Below are positions 24,558 to 34,083 of a stretch of 64,000 nucleotides of DNA, piece by piece. The notes below the pieces were generated by a model. It ran no database searches. It saw only the letters and a program-made list of their open reading frames with translations, and was not told where the DNA came from. Origin of the DNA: Microvirga lotononidis (lineage in GTDB: Bacteria > Pseudomonadota > Alphaproteobacteria > Rhizobiales > Beijerinckiaceae); contig NZ_CP141048.1 in the NCBI RefSeq assembly GCF_034627025.1, positions 2,616,001 to 2,680,000 of the forward strand, given 5' to 3'. A program made the position numbers and the translations under genes. Every line of letters begins with the position of its first letter. Positions within the stretch are counted from its first letter, which is position 1.

Positions 24558-27194
24558 ATGTCGCAAGCGTCCCTTCTCCCGAAAATCTTCCGTGACTGGT
24601 TCAAGAGCCGAGGCTGGGCGCCGCGCGAGCACCAGCTTGAACTGCTCGCCAAGGCCCGGCAGGGACGGTCCGTGCTGCTCGTGGCGCCCACGGGAGCGGG
24701 CAAGACGCTCGCCGGGTTCCTGCCGAGCCTCGTGGAGCTGGCCGAGAGGGGGCCGGGGCGGGGCACGGCGAAGGACAGGCGAGGGCTCCACACCCTCTAC
24801 ATCTCGCCGCTCAAGGCGCTTGCCACCGACGTCGCCCGCAATCTCGAAACGCCCGTGCAGGAGATGGGGCTGCCCATCCGCATCGAGACGCGCACGGGCG
24901 ATACGCCCTCCCACAAGCGCGCCCGGCAGATCGAGCGTCCGCCGGACATCCTGCTGACCACCCCGGAGCAGCTCGCGCTCCTGCTCGCCCATGCGGAGGC
25001 GCGGGAGTTTTTCAAGGACCTGCGCCGCGTGGTGCTGGACGAGCTGCACTCGCTGGTCACTTCGAAGCGCGGCGACCTGCTGTCGCTGGGATTGGCAAGG
25101 CTCATGGCCATTGCCCCGGAGGCGACGGCGGTGGGGCTCTCGGCGACGGTGCGCGAACCGGACGATCTGCGGCGTTATCTGGTGCCGCAGCATTCCGCCT
25201 CCCCCTTGAGGGGAGAGGCCGCAACGCAGGTGCGGGAGGGGGTGGGAGGCGCGACCTTATCGGCGTTGGCGCTTCCATCCCATCCCGGAGCGCCTATGCA
25301 CTCCGACCCTCCTCCTCAAGGGGAGGATGAAGAGCTGCTCGCCGACCTCGTCGTGGTCCAGGGCGGCGCGCAGCCCGATATCCGCATGCTCGCACTCGAC
25401 GAGCGCCTGCCGCTCGCCGGCCACACGGCCTCCCTGTCGATGCCCGCGATCTACGATCTGATCCGTGCGCACAAGACCACCCTCGTGTTCGTCAACACGC
25501 GGCTGCAGGCGGAATACACGTTCCAGGAGCTCTGGAAGCTCAACGACGACAACCTCGCCATCGCGCTCCATCACGGCTCCCTCGACGTGTCGCAGCGCCG
25601 CCGCGTCGAAGAGGCGATGGCGGCGGGAAGGCTGAAGGCGGTGGTGTGCACCGCGACGCTGGATCTCGGCATCGACTGGGGTGACGTGGATCTCGTGGTG
25701 AATGTGGGCGCCCCGAAGGGGGCGTCTCGCATCATGCAGCGCATCGGCCGCTCGAACCACCGCATGGACGAGCCGTCGGAAGCCTATCTGGTGCCGGCGA
25801 ACCGCTTCGAGATCCTCGAATGCCGGGCGGCGCTCGACGCGGTGCACGAGGCCGCCCAGGATACGCCGGATGCGCGCACCGGCGCCCTCGACGTTCTCTG
25901 CCAGCATATCCTCGGCATGGCCTGCGCCGAGCCGTTCAGGCTCGACGCGCTCTACGACGAGGTGCGCTCCGCCGCGCCCTATGCGGGCCTGACCTGGGAG
26001 GATTTCGAAGCCTGCGTCGCCTTCGTGGCGACGGGGGGATACGCGCTTCGCGCCTATGAACGCTTCGCCAAGATCGTGAAGGGCAAGGACGATCTCTGGC
26101 GCGTGCGCGACGCGAAGGTCGCGCAGCAATACCGGCTGAATGTGGGCACCATCGTCGAATCCAGCATGATCAAGGTGCGGCTCGGCAAGAGCGCGCGCTC
26201 GCGTCCGGGAACGGTGCTGCCGCGCGGACGAATCCTCGGCGAGATCGAGGAATACTTCGCCGAGACGCTCACCCCGGGCGACACGTTCCTGTTCGCCGGC
26301 GAGGTGCTGCGCTTCGAGGGCATCTCCGAGGACGAGGTCCTGGTGACGCGGGCAGGCTCCGGCACCGATCCGATGATCCCGTCCTACGAGGGCGGCAAGT
26401 TCCCGCTCTCGACCTTTCTCGCCGCGCGGGTGCGGGCGATCCTGGCCGATCCGTTCGAATGGGACCGCCTGCCGCCGCAGATGACCGAGTGGCTCCTGCA
26501 GCAGCGCCGCCGCTCGATCGTGCCCGGGCCGCGCGACCTCCTGGTCGAGACCTTCCCGCGCGGCAACCGCTTCTACATGACCTGCTTTCCCTTCGAGGGA
26601 CGGCTCGCGCACCAGACGCTCGGCATGCTGCTGACCCGCCGGCTGGAGCGGGCGAAGCTCAAGCCGCTCGGCTTCGTGGCCAATGATTACGGCATCGCCG
26701 TGTATGCCTCGGGCGACGTCGCGGCCCGCGCCGGGCGCGACCCGACCTTCATGGACGACCTCTTCTCCGAGGACATGCTCGGCGACGACCTGGAGGACTG
26801 GCTTGCCGAATCGGCCCTCATGAAGCGAACCTTCCGCCAATGCGCCGTGATCGCGGGCTTGATCGAGCGCCGCTTTCCAGGGGAGAAGAAGACCGGCCGG
26901 CAGGTCACGATCTCGACCGATCTCGTCTACGACGTGCTGCGCAAGCACGAGCCCGACCACGTGCTGCTGCGCGCCGCGCGGGCGGATGCGGCAACGGGAC
27001 TCCTCGACGTGCGGCGCCTCGGCATGATGTTAGAGCGCATCCGGGGGCGAATCATCCACAAGCCGCTCGACCGGGTTTCTCCTTTGAGCGTGTCCGTCAT
27101 GCTGGAGATCGGCCGCGAGCGCGTCTATAGCGACAACGCGGACGAAATTCTGGCCGAGGCGGAAGCGGCGCTTCTCGACGAGGCTTTGGCGTGA
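24558..27194 (+). CDS. Lhr-Core (ligase-associated) DEXH helicase with repeat insertion
   Basis: This 878-residue superfamily 2 helicase has Q-motif region PREHQLELL, Walker A APTGAGKT (about 43-50), DELH (about 160-163), SATVREP, TTLVFVNTR, QRIGRSNH and the Lhr-Core C-terminal winged-helix and core domain. It translocates 3'-5' on single-stranded DNA in the repair set with the ligase, MBL exonuclease and PdeM. Between YLVPQ and LLADLVVVQGG there are about 45 extra low-complexity residues (about 211-258) encoded by a palindromic repeat inserted in frame. Its stop overlaps the GTG start of the PdeM gene. Confidence 0.93.
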   Translation: MSQASLLPKIFRDWFKSRGWAPREHQLELLAKARQGRSVLLVAPTGAGKTLAGFLPSLVELAERGPGRGTAKDRRGLHTLYISPLKALATDVARNLETPVQEMGLPIRIETRTGDTPSHKRARQIERPPDILLTTPEQLALLLAHAEAREFFKDLRRVVLDELHSLVTSKRGDLLSLGLARLMAIAPEATAVGLSATVREPDDLRRYLVPQHSASPLRGEAATQVREGVGGATLSALALPSHPGAPMHSDPPPQGEDEELLADLVVVQGGAQPDIRMLALDERLPLAGHTASLSMPAIYDLIRAHKTTLVFVNTRLQAEYTFQELWKLNDDNLAIALHHGSLDVSQRRRVEEAMAAGRLKAVVCTATLDLGIDWGDVDLVVNVGAPKGASRIMQRIGRSNHRMDEPSEAYLVPANRFEILECRAALDAVHEAAQDTPDARTGALDVLCQHILGMACAEPFRLDALYDEVRSAAPYAGLTWEDFEACVAFVATGGYALRAYERFAKIVKGKDDLWRVRDAKVAQQYRLNVGTIVESSMIKVRLGKSARSRPGTVLPRGRILGEIEEYFAETLTPGDTFLFAGEVLRFEGISEDEVLVTRAGSGTDPMIPSYEGGKFPLSTFLAARVRAILADPFEWDRLPPQMTEWLLQQRRRSIVPGPRDLLVETFPRGNRFYMTCFPFEGRLAHQTLGMLLTRRLERAKLKPLGFVANDYGIAVYASGDVAARAGRDPTFMDDLFSEDMLGDDLEDWLAESALMKRTFRQCAVIAGLIERRFPGEKKTGRQVTISTDLVYDVLRKHEPDHVLLRAARADAATGLLDVRRLGMMLERIRGRIIHKPLDRVSPLSVSVMLEIGRERVYSDNADEILAEAEAALLDEALA
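25195..25335. repeat. Palindromic repeat inserted in frame in the helicase gene
   Basis: The left end CCGCCTCCCCCTTGAGGGG and right end CCTCCTCAAGGGGAGGATGA are near-inverted copies about 140 bases apart, the pattern of an intergenic GC-rich repeat. The reading frame stays open across it and adds Pro/Gly/Ser-rich residues that helicases of this family normally lack at this loop. Confidence 0.65.
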
Positions 27195-27892
27195 CGGCAT
27201 TGCGCAAGAACAAACAGACAACACACGAGATCGAGCTGGCCGGTCAGCTGGCGCTCCTCGACCTGACCGGCGCGATGGTCCTGCCGGCGCACCACGCCAT
27301 GCTTGTGGCCGACCTCCATTTCGAGAAGGGCTCGTCGTTCGCCCGGCGTGGCATGATGCTGCCGCCCTACGACACCCGCGAGACCCTGATCGCGCTCTCC
27401 GACGCGGTGTTTCGCTTCAATCCCAAGACCGTCATCGCCCTTGGCGACAGCTTCCACGACATCGGTGGGCCGGATCGGCTCGGGACCGAGGAGCGCGCCA
27501 CCCTGGCCGAGGTGCAGAAGGGGCGCGAGTGGATCTGGGTGACGGGCAATCACGACCGCATCCTGCCCGACAGCATCGGGGGACAGGTGGTCGAGGAGAT
27601 GGCGCTCGGGTCTCTCACCCTGCGCCATGAGCCGGCCCCAGGGGAGCAGGCGGAAATCGCCGGCCATCTGCATCCGGTCGGCAAGGTGGTGATGCGCGGG
27701 CGCGCCACCCGGAGGCGCTGCTTCCTCACGGACGGCCGGCGCTGCGTGATGCCCGCGCTCGGCGCCTATGCGGGCGGGCTGAACGCCTGCGATGCCGCCT
27801 TCCGACCGCTGTTCCCGCAGGGCTTCACCGCGCATCTCATCGGCACCGAGCGCATTTTCGCGATTGCCCGGACGATGCTCTGCCGGGATTGA
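27191..27892 (+). CDS. pdeM: Ligase-associated DNA damage response phosphoesterase PdeM
   Basis: The 233-residue calcineurin-like phosphoesterase has motifs VADLHFEKG, LGDSFHD, TGNHDR and AGHLHP. It matches the PdeM family encoded with Lhr-Core helicase and the ATP-dependent ligase; Mn-dependent phosphodiesterase activity is known for the family. GTG 27191 overlaps the helicase TGA (27192-27194), so both are co-translated. Confidence 0.92.
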   Translation: MTALRKNKQTTHEIELAGQLALLDLTGAMVLPAHHAMLVADLHFEKGSSFARRGMMLPPYDTRETLIALSDAVFRFNPKTVIALGDSFHDIGGPDRLGTEERATLAEVQKGREWIWVTGNHDRILPDSIGGQVVEEMALGSLTLRHEPAPGEQAEIAGHLHPVGKVVMRGRATRRRCFLTDGRRCVMPALGAYAGGLNACDAAFRPLFPQGFTAHLIGTERIFAIARTMLCRD

Positions 27893-27916
27893 GCAGAGCA
27901 GTTGTCGTCCTTTGCT

Positions 27917-28003
27917 GTCATGGCCGGGCTTGTCCTGACCACCTCGATTTGAAAAGCGCTGTGCTTCACTCGGTCGGGATCACCGGCCTTGTGCCGATGA
28001 TGA
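27917..28003. repeat. 90-base double-hairpin repeat, copy 3
   Basis: GTCATGGCCGGGCTTGTCCTG...GAAAAGCGCT...GGGATCACCGGCCTTGTGCCGATGATGAC fills the gap between the convergent pdeM and nitrilase genes. The arms have drifted from perfect symmetry. Confidence 0.65.
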
Positions 28004-28018
28004 CAATGTGCCGTTGGC

Positions 28019-28996
28019 TTACCCAGTCTTCTTCACCACGGGCGCCTCGGAGAAGCGCGCCTGTCGCGGTGCGAGTTCGTGGCCCTGCGGCTGAGTGAGA
28101 AGGCCGTAAAGATCCGGCCGACGGCCGCGAATCCAGCGCCGGCCCGTGGCGAGCGGCAGAAGGCCGAGGTCGAGATCGGCTACCACGAGGGCGTCCTGCG
28201 CCTTCCAGGTCTCGTTGATGATGCGGCCGTAGCAATCGATGATCATGGCGTTGCCGGTGCGGACCTCGCCGTCGTCTTCGCCGACGCCGTTGGAAAAGAG
28301 CAGGAAATACCCGTTGTCGTGGGCACGGGCAGGGAGCCAGCGCAGCAGCCATTCGCGCCCTTTCGGTCCGCGGAATTCGGCTTCGATGGCTTCAGGGTCG
28401 TGATGGCGATTGTCCCATAAGGCAGGGTCGATGAGACCCATGGCCTGGGGGCTACGCGAGTGGCAGCCGCCGGTCTGGTGAGGGGCCATGACGATGTCGG
28501 CGCCCAGGAGAGCGGTGGCCCGGGCGTTCTCCACGAGGTTGTTGTCCCAGCAGATGAGAACCCCGACCTTCACGCCGAAAGGCGTGTCGAACACCGTATA
28601 GCTGTCGCCGCTGGCGATGGCGTCGTTCTCGAAGGCATGAAGCTTGCGGTGGCGGTGGACCTGCCCGTCAGGCAGGCAGACGACATAGGTGTTGAACAGG
28701 CGCCCGTCGTCCCCGCGCTCGATCAGGCCGACGCCGATGGCCATGTCGTAGCGGCCCGCGAGTTCAAGGACGGCTCGGGTCGAGGGGCCTGCGGGCACGG
28801 GCTCCGCAAGCTGTTCCAGCCTCTCGCGTCCCAGATTGCGGACATGCCAGTACCCGGTGAGGCACATCTCCGGAAAGGCCAGGACCTTGACCTGCGCCTC
28901 GGCGGCTTCCCGGACGAAGCGCTCCACCACCGACATGTTGTAGTCCTTGTCGTCGGCCTTGTGATGAAATTGAACCGTTCCACACCGGAGCATCAT
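28019..28996 (-). CDS. Carbon-nitrogen hydrolase (nitrilase superfamily)
   Basis: The 325-residue enzyme has the Glu-Lys-Cys triad in context: FPEMCLTG (Glu near 46), RKLHAFEND (Lys near 124) and GVLICWDNN (Cys near 158), with the GCHSRSPQAMG loop typical of one amidase branch. It hydrolyses an amide, carbamoyl or nitrile compound; the substrate is not evident. The start ATG 28996 (two adjacent ATGs) has GAGGGA seven bases upstream. It lies 74 bases downstream of the TIGR02186 gene on the same strand, with no clear link in function. Confidence 0.85.
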   Translation of the reverse strand: MMLRCGTVQFHHKADDKDYNMSVVERFVREAAEAQVKVLAFPEMCLTGYWHVRNLGRERLEQLAEPVPAGPSTRAVLELAGRYDMAIGVGLIERGDDGRLFNTYVVCLPDGQVHRHRKLHAFENDAIASGDSYTVFDTPFGVKVGVLICWDNNLVENARATALLGADIVMAPHQTGGCHSRSPQAMGLIDPALWDNRHHDPEAIEAEFRGPKGREWLLRWLPARAHDNGYFLLFSNGVGEDDGEVRTGNAMIIDCYGRIINETWKAQDALVVADLDLGLLPLATGRRWIRGRRPDLYGLLTQPQGHELAPRQARFSEAPVVKKTG

Positions 28997-29070
28997 GGTC
29001 TGTCCCTCGTTCCTGCCGGCAGCAGGATTGCCCGCCTGTTCTGCCGCGTAAAGGGGGATGAAGGTGCCTT

Positions 29071-29832
29071 TCAATCCCGCCGGAAGATCGTGCTGGCGAG
29101 CCAGCCGAAGAGGAGCGCGATGAAGGCTGTGGTCAGGCCGTAGGCCAGGGACCAGTCGCGGGCGATGACGCCGATCTGTTCCTCGAAGCCGGTCTTGACC
29201 AGCTCGAAATGGGTCTGCGTGCGGGCCAGGATCACGGTGTCGGCAAAGAGCGTCACGTCGACGTCGTAATTGCCGGGCGGGGCGGTCGCCGGCAGCGCGA
29301 TGGCGGCGCGGAAGATTTCGGGCGTCAGGAAGGTCACGCCGCGCTCGTCTTCCAGATACAGGCCTTCCTCGGATTTGAGCCGGTACAGCGCATCCCGGAA
29401 CGGCTGGTCCGCGCCACCGCGCGCCAGCGTGAAATCGCCGGAATTGATGATTGCGCTCAGGCCGATCTTCTGGCGCTGGCGCAGCTGATCGCTCGTGATC
29501 TCCTCGATGGGCCGGGAGCTGAGCACGTTCAGGTAGGACGGAGCCGTCGGGAACTTCTGCTGATCCTGGTTGATCCAGACGGGGCCGAGCCGCTCCTTCT
29601 CGCGCACGGTGAGGAACTGGCGCGGGCCGCGAACGGTCACGACGATGTCGTAGCCCGTGGCCCGGGCGATCGTCTGCGCGTCCCGCTCGATGGCGCCGAA
29701 CACGGCGATCTGCGTTCCCGTATAGTTCGAGTTGATCAGGACCCGGTGGTTCGACAGGGATGTGATGAGGGTTTCCGCGTGGGCGCAGACCATCGTGCCG
29801 AGAAGGATCAGGATGGCAGCGGCGAGCCTCAC
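29071..29832 (-). CDS. TIGR02186 family membrane-anchored periplasmic protein
   Basis: The 253-residue protein has a signal peptide (MRLAAAILILLGTMVCAHA), a periplasmic domain beginning ETLITSLSNHRVLINSNYTG and containing VTVRGPRQFLTVREKERLGPVW, and a C-terminal membrane helix (about 228-250). These are hallmarks of TIGR02186, routinely encoded beside TauE/SafE exporters in alphaproteobacteria. Its ATG overlaps the exporter stop (29829-29832). It is presumed to assist export of a sulfur-containing anion. Confidence 0.88.
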   Translation of the reverse strand: MRLAAAILILLGTMVCAHAETLITSLSNHRVLINSNYTGTQIAVFGAIERDAQTIARATGYDIVVTVRGPRQFLTVREKERLGPVWINQDQQKFPTAPSYLNVLSSRPIEEITSDQLRQRQKIGLSAIINSGDFTLARGGADQPFRDALYRLKSEEGLYLEDERGVTFLTPEIFRAAIALPATAPPGNYDVDVTLFADTVILARTQTHFELVKTGFEEQIGVIARDWSLAYGLTTAFIALLFGWLASTIFRRD

Positions 29833-30788
29833 GTGCGCACCTCCTGCACCGTGATGGAGAACGGCTCATCCGGCTTCATCACGAGTTCGAGGCCGAAGCG
29901 CAGGCCGACGGCCAGCAGCAGGATGGCGAGCAGGAAGCGAAAGAGTTCCGCCCGCAGATGGCGGCCCATGCGCGCGCCGAACTGCGCGCCGAACACGCCG
30001 CCGACGATGAGCAGGATCGCCAGCACCATGTCGACGGCCTGGTTCGTCACCGCATGAAGGATGAGGGCGACGAGGGTGGTGCAGACGATCTGGAACTGGG
30101 AGGTCCCGACGACCACGTTGGTCGGCACCCGGAAGATGTAGAGCAGGGCCGGCACCACGATGAAGCCGCCGCCGATGCCCAGCAGCGCGCCGGCAAAGCC
30201 GATGAACAGCGACAGCCCGACGATCGGGATGATGCTCACATAAAGCTTGGACCGGTAGAAGCGCATGCGCAGGGGCCAGCCGAGATAGGGCGCATGCTCG
30301 CCGGCCCTGCGCCGCGGGCGCACGGCGCCGCCCTTTCGGCGGCTCCAGAATTCCCGGATGCTCTCCTTGAGCATCAGGCTGCCCACGATGGTGAACAGCG
30401 TCACGTAGGAGACGACGATGACGAGATCGAGCTGGCCGGCCCGCCGCGCGGCCGCGAAGAACCATACGCCCAGCGCCGAGCCGACGAATCCTCCCGCGAC
30501 CAGGATGGCGCCGAGCTTATGATCGAGGGCGTTGCGGCGCAGCGCGCCGAGCACGCTCGTGGTCGAGGAGGCGACGATCTGCGCCGATTGAGTCGCCACA
30601 GCGACGGCCGGGGGAATGCCGAGGAAGATCAGGAGCGGGGTCATCAGAAAGCCGCCGCCGATCCCGAAAAGCCCTGAAATGAAACCGACGGCCGCACCCA
30701 TCCCAAGGATGAGAAGAACGCTCACGGGCATCTCGGCGATCGGCAAATAGATTTGCACCCCGGTTCCCCCAATGGCCGGTGCAGCCAT
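29829..30788 (-). CDS. Sulfite/sulfonate exporter, TauE/SafE (TSUP) family
   Basis: The 319-residue protein has about eight membrane helices and the duplicated TSUP motif: MGAAVGFISGLFGIGGGFLMTP near the N-terminus and LLGIGGGFIVVPALLYIF in the second half. A basic loop (RRKGGAVRPRRRAGEH, about 155-170) separates the halves. Such proteins export sulfite, sulfoacetate or related anions. It is coupled to the TIGR02186 gene downstream. The region 30789-30861 before it is promoter-sized but shows no clear operator. Confidence 0.9.
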   Translation of the reverse strand: MAAPAIGGTGVQIYLPIAEMPVSVLLILGMGAAVGFISGLFGIGGGFLMTPLLIFLGIPPAVAVATQSAQIVASSTTSVLGALRRNALDHKLGAILVAGGFVGSALGVWFFAAARRAGQLDLVIVVSYVTLFTIVGSLMLKESIREFWSRRKGGAVRPRRRAGEHAPYLGWPLRMRFYRSKLYVSIIPIVGLSLFIGFAGALLGIGGGFIVVPALLYIFRVPTNVVVGTSQFQIVCTTLVALILHAVTNQAVDMVLAILLIVGGVFGAQFGARMGRHLRAELFRFLLAILLLAVGLRFGLELVMKPDEPFSITVQEVRT

Positions 30789-30861
30789 GTCGTTGTTACA
30801 GCATCATACAGGCCATGTAACGGTCATGTTCTGAACGGAAGATGACAAAGCCCGCGTGCCG

Positions 30862-33800
30862 TCAACTCCGGTTGCCCTGCGTCCGATCCAGGACCGCGGT
30901 CTGGCCCTGCAGCGCGGCCGGCGGCTTGTTCGCGACGGGGTCGGCGGCCCTCGGGCGCCAGAGTTCGACGGCAACCTTGGCGGCCTTCAGCTCCGCCTGG
31001 CTCATGAACACGGCGATCTCTTCGCGCTTCTGGACGGCTTCCGTGTCGCCCTGATCAGCCGCGAGGGAGAACCACTGATAGGCCTTGGAGCGATCGGGCT
31101 TCGCCCCGATCCCGCGGGCGAGCAGGATGCCCAGGTTGTACTGGCTGTCCCGCAGGCCGTATTCCGCAGCCTCCGCGTACCAGCGAAGGGCGGCGGCATA
31201 GTCCGGCTTGCCGTTCTTGCCCGAAGCGAGAACGGTGGCGAGGTTGTGCATGGAGCGGATGTTGCCGCCCAGCGCCGCCCGCTCGTACCAGAAGGCCGCC
31301 TGCTTGAGGTCGAGCGGAATGCCTTCCCCCTTCTCATGCATCATGGCAAGCCGTTCCTGGGCCGGAGGCAGGCCGGCCTGGGCGACACGCTCGAACAGAC
31401 GGGCGGCGGCTTTCGTGTCCCTCGCCATGCCGCGTCCTTCCGCGGCCCGCGACGCGATCTCGTAGAGCGCCGCCGCATCGCCGGACAAGGCCGCGTGCTG
31501 CAACGATGCCGGGGTATCGACCGGGATGCCGTCGATGGTCGCCGGATCGACGAGGAATTGCCCGGCCGGCACGGGAGCCGCAGGAATGGATCCCGTGGCG
31601 AGGCTCGACGACTGGAAGAGATTCGTCTCTTCGACCGGAGGGATCTTGCGTGCCTCGTCGGCGCGCTTCGCCAGCGCGGGTTGAGCCTGCTCCTCCAGGC
31701 TTGCCGGCGTCATCGACAGGTCCTGCAGATTCCCGGTGACGGAGAGGATCTGGTACGTGCCTGCGGCCAGGATCAGGAAGGCGAGCCCGAAGAGAAGGGG
31801 ACGGCGCCGGCTGTCGAGGGTCCGGCGCAGGCGCTCGAAGAAGGACCCGGGAGGGGACAGAGGATCGTCGGATTCCTGCTCGTCCGTCTCCACGAACTCC
31901 ACCCCCCAGGACGAGGAGGCGCCTTCGGCCGGTGGCAGTTCCGGTGCCGTATTCTGGACGGCCCGGCGCGCCGCCGCGATGAAGTTGGCACGCACGTGCC
32001 CGAGATCGGGTTCGGGAGCCGCGTCGGGACCCTGCGCCGTGGAGGGATCCCGGACGGCGATGTCCAGGGTCGGCGGAGCGGTCTCCTCGATCTGGGTGAG
32101 GGTGGCTGTATGGAGCCTGCGCACGGCGGCTTCCAGGCGGTCCGCCGGGGGCAGCGCTTCGACCGCCGGGACGGGTGTCGTTCGGCCTGCACCGGCGATG
32201 GAGGCCGCGTTCTCGTTCGGCATGCGGGAGACGAGAGCCTCGAGCGCGTCGTGAACGGCGCGCAGGGTTTCCTGCGTCTTCTTGTCGGAACGGCTGTGCA
32301 GCGCCTTCAGCTCGACGAAGCCATGCTTGAGCGCATCGAAGTCGTCCGCCGCCGGCAGGGAGGGCCGGAGGTCGTTGAGCACCGTTCGGGCGGCGCGCTC
32401 GGCGATGCCGACCGCTTCGTCCTGAAGCGTCCTGAGATGGCCGGTGGCCTCGGCCAGGACCGTGTGCAGGGTCTCCCCGGGCATCTGCTCGAAACGCTCG
32501 GTCAGGGTTCTGATCTGCTGCTCGAGGGAATCGAGCCCCGCCGGTTGAGACGGTATCCGTCCGAGCCTCTCGTCGATGGAACGGAGCGTCTGCGCCATGT
32601 CGGCGGTGTCGGCGGGCCGGCCGAGTTCGCGCAGCTCCTGCTCGATGCGGTCGAACCGCCGCATCAGGGGCTCGTAGGAAGAGGTCTCCCGTTCGGCGAC
32701 GGCTTCGATCCGCGAGGACAGCCGCTCGATGGTTCCGGTGAGCGCATCGCCACCGTCGACGCGGCTCTCCGACAGGCTCGCCATGCGCTCGGTCAGCAGC
32801 GCGAGCTGTGCGCTGATCGGGGTGAGATCGGTCGACACGGGATCCGGGCGGCGGACGAGAGCGTCGATGCGCCGGCTCAAGGTCTCCAGCTGCTCGGGAA
32901 CCTTGCTCGTCTCCTGCGCGGTGGCGGTGACGTAGAGAGCCGAGCAGACATCGTCGAGGGATGTCTTCAGAGCGGTGAAATCGCTCTTGCTCACCTGGTG
33001 GAGGCGAAGCTCCGAAACCTGGCGGCTGATCATCCCGATCTCGTCGGACAGGCGGGATATCTGCTGCGGTTCGGCCCGATGGGCCAGATCCTGACGCAGG
33101 TCGACGATCTGGCCGCTGAGGAAGTCGACGACGGACCGGTCCACCCCGGTGGCGGCCAGGGTATCGACTTTGCCCTTGATGTGATCGATCTCGCGGCCGA
33201 TGCGCCGGTGCAGGCCGTCGCTGACGTCCTCCGAAAGGGACTGGACCTGTTCGTAGAGCACGCTGATCGAGCTGGCGAGCGTTCGCAGATCCTTGGTCGT
33301 CGGACCCTGTTCGAGCTCCTTGCCGATGGAGCCGAGTGCGGCGCCGAGAGCCGCGATCTCGTCGCGGGTGGCCAAGCTTTCGATGCCGCTGCGCAATCCG
33401 TCGATCTCGTTCCGGATGCCTTCGACGGCCGGGGCCCAGAGGGACTGGGGCTGCTCGAGCTGCGCCGCGAGGCGGGACATGTCTGCCCGCAGGCCGGTCA
33501 GCGTCTCGGACACGGGGGCAAGCGCCTTGAGCGCTTCCTCCATGGGGAATTCGATCCGCGCCGGCGCCGCGCGTTCCGAGATCACCTGGCGCTCGACCGA
33601 GTCGAGGCGGTTCTTCAACGATGACAGGGCCTGGGACAGCACGCCGGCGATCCGGTCCTGCTGATCCACGGAGCTGCGGGTCGCCTCGTTGAGACGGATC
33701 TCGGCCTGCTCGATCCAGTTGGCCATGGATTCGAGGGCGATCGCGGTTTGCGCGGCCTGGTCCTTGGCCTGGCGCTCGCTCTCCTGCGCCACGGTCGCCA

Positions 33801-34083
33801 TCAGGGTGTCATAATCCCGCCCGGGTGGGGAGCGGAGCGGAGGAGACACCCGGGGGATCAGGCTGTCGAGGTCGCTCCCGGCCTTCCGGTTTGGTGACGC
33901 CGGCGGGGCTTTCGTCTTTTCGAGCACGGCGGCGGTCCATTCCTCAAGGCTCATGCCGGCCCGGCGGGCCGCGGCGGCGATCAGCTCGCGGGCTTTGAGG
34001 TCCAGGTCGTCAGGTCTCGAGAGGACGGGTCGTCTCATGATGGGACTCGCGGGGGGATACTCGTGAACTGGTGTGGCTGGCAT
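30862..34083 (-). CDS. PodJ-like polarity protein with coiled coils and Sel1 repeats
   Basis: The protein has 1073 residues (ATG 34038, MRRPVLSRPDD, would give 1058). The conserved N-terminal LDLKARELIAAAARRAGMSLEEW motif is followed by a very long coiled coil (about 95-650), a Pro/Glu-rich stretch, one membrane helix (about 757-778, LLFGLAFLILAAGTYQIL) and four Sel1/TPR-like repeats (about 870-1020). This is the layout of PodJ-type localization factors that organise a cell pole in Caulobacter and Rhizobiales. The C-terminal Sel1 part would be periplasmic. Expressed alone, divergent from the MerR gene. Confidence 0.85.
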   Translation of the reverse strand: MPATPVHEYPPASPIMRRPVLSRPDDLDLKARELIAAAARRAGMSLEEWTAAVLEKTKAPPASPNRKAGSDLDSLIPRVSPPLRSPPGRDYDTLMATVAQESERQAKDQAAQTAIALESMANWIEQAEIRLNEATRSSVDQQDRIAGVLSQALSSLKNRLDSVERQVISERAAPARIEFPMEEALKALAPVSETLTGLRADMSRLAAQLEQPQSLWAPAVEGIRNEIDGLRSGIESLATRDEIAALGAALGSIGKELEQGPTTKDLRTLASSISVLYEQVQSLSEDVSDGLHRRIGREIDHIKGKVDTLAATGVDRSVVDFLSGQIVDLRQDLAHRAEPQQISRLSDEIGMISRQVSELRLHQVSKSDFTALKTSLDDVCSALYVTATAQETSKVPEQLETLSRRIDALVRRPDPVSTDLTPISAQLALLTERMASLSESRVDGGDALTGTIERLSSRIEAVAERETSSYEPLMRRFDRIEQELRELGRPADTADMAQTLRSIDERLGRIPSQPAGLDSLEQQIRTLTERFEQMPGETLHTVLAEATGHLRTLQDEAVGIAERAARTVLNDLRPSLPAADDFDALKHGFVELKALHSRSDKKTQETLRAVHDALEALVSRMPNENAASIAGAGRTTPVPAVEALPPADRLEAAVRRLHTATLTQIEETAPPTLDIAVRDPSTAQGPDAAPEPDLGHVRANFIAAARRAVQNTAPELPPAEGASSSWGVEFVETDEQESDDPLSPPGSFFERLRRTLDSRRRPLLFGLAFLILAAGTYQILSVTGNLQDLSMTPASLEEQAQPALAKRADEARKIPPVEETNLFQSSSLATGSIPAAPVPAGQFLVDPATIDGIPVDTPASLQHAALSGDAAALYEIASRAAEGRGMARDTKAAARLFERVAQAGLPPAQERLAMMHEKGEGIPLDLKQAAFWYERAALGGNIRSMHNLATVLASGKNGKPDYAAALRWYAEAAEYGLRDSQYNLGILLARGIGAKPDRSKAYQWFSLAADQGDTEAVQKREEIAVFMSQAELKAAKVAVELWRPRAADPVANKPPAALQGQTAVLDRTQGNRS

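Noticed and set aside
30856..33624. Plus-strand frame of 922 codons opposite the PodJ-like gene
   Set aside because: The opposite strand has the conserved N-terminal motif, coiled coil, membrane helix and Sel1 repeats; the plus frame is a composition artefact.
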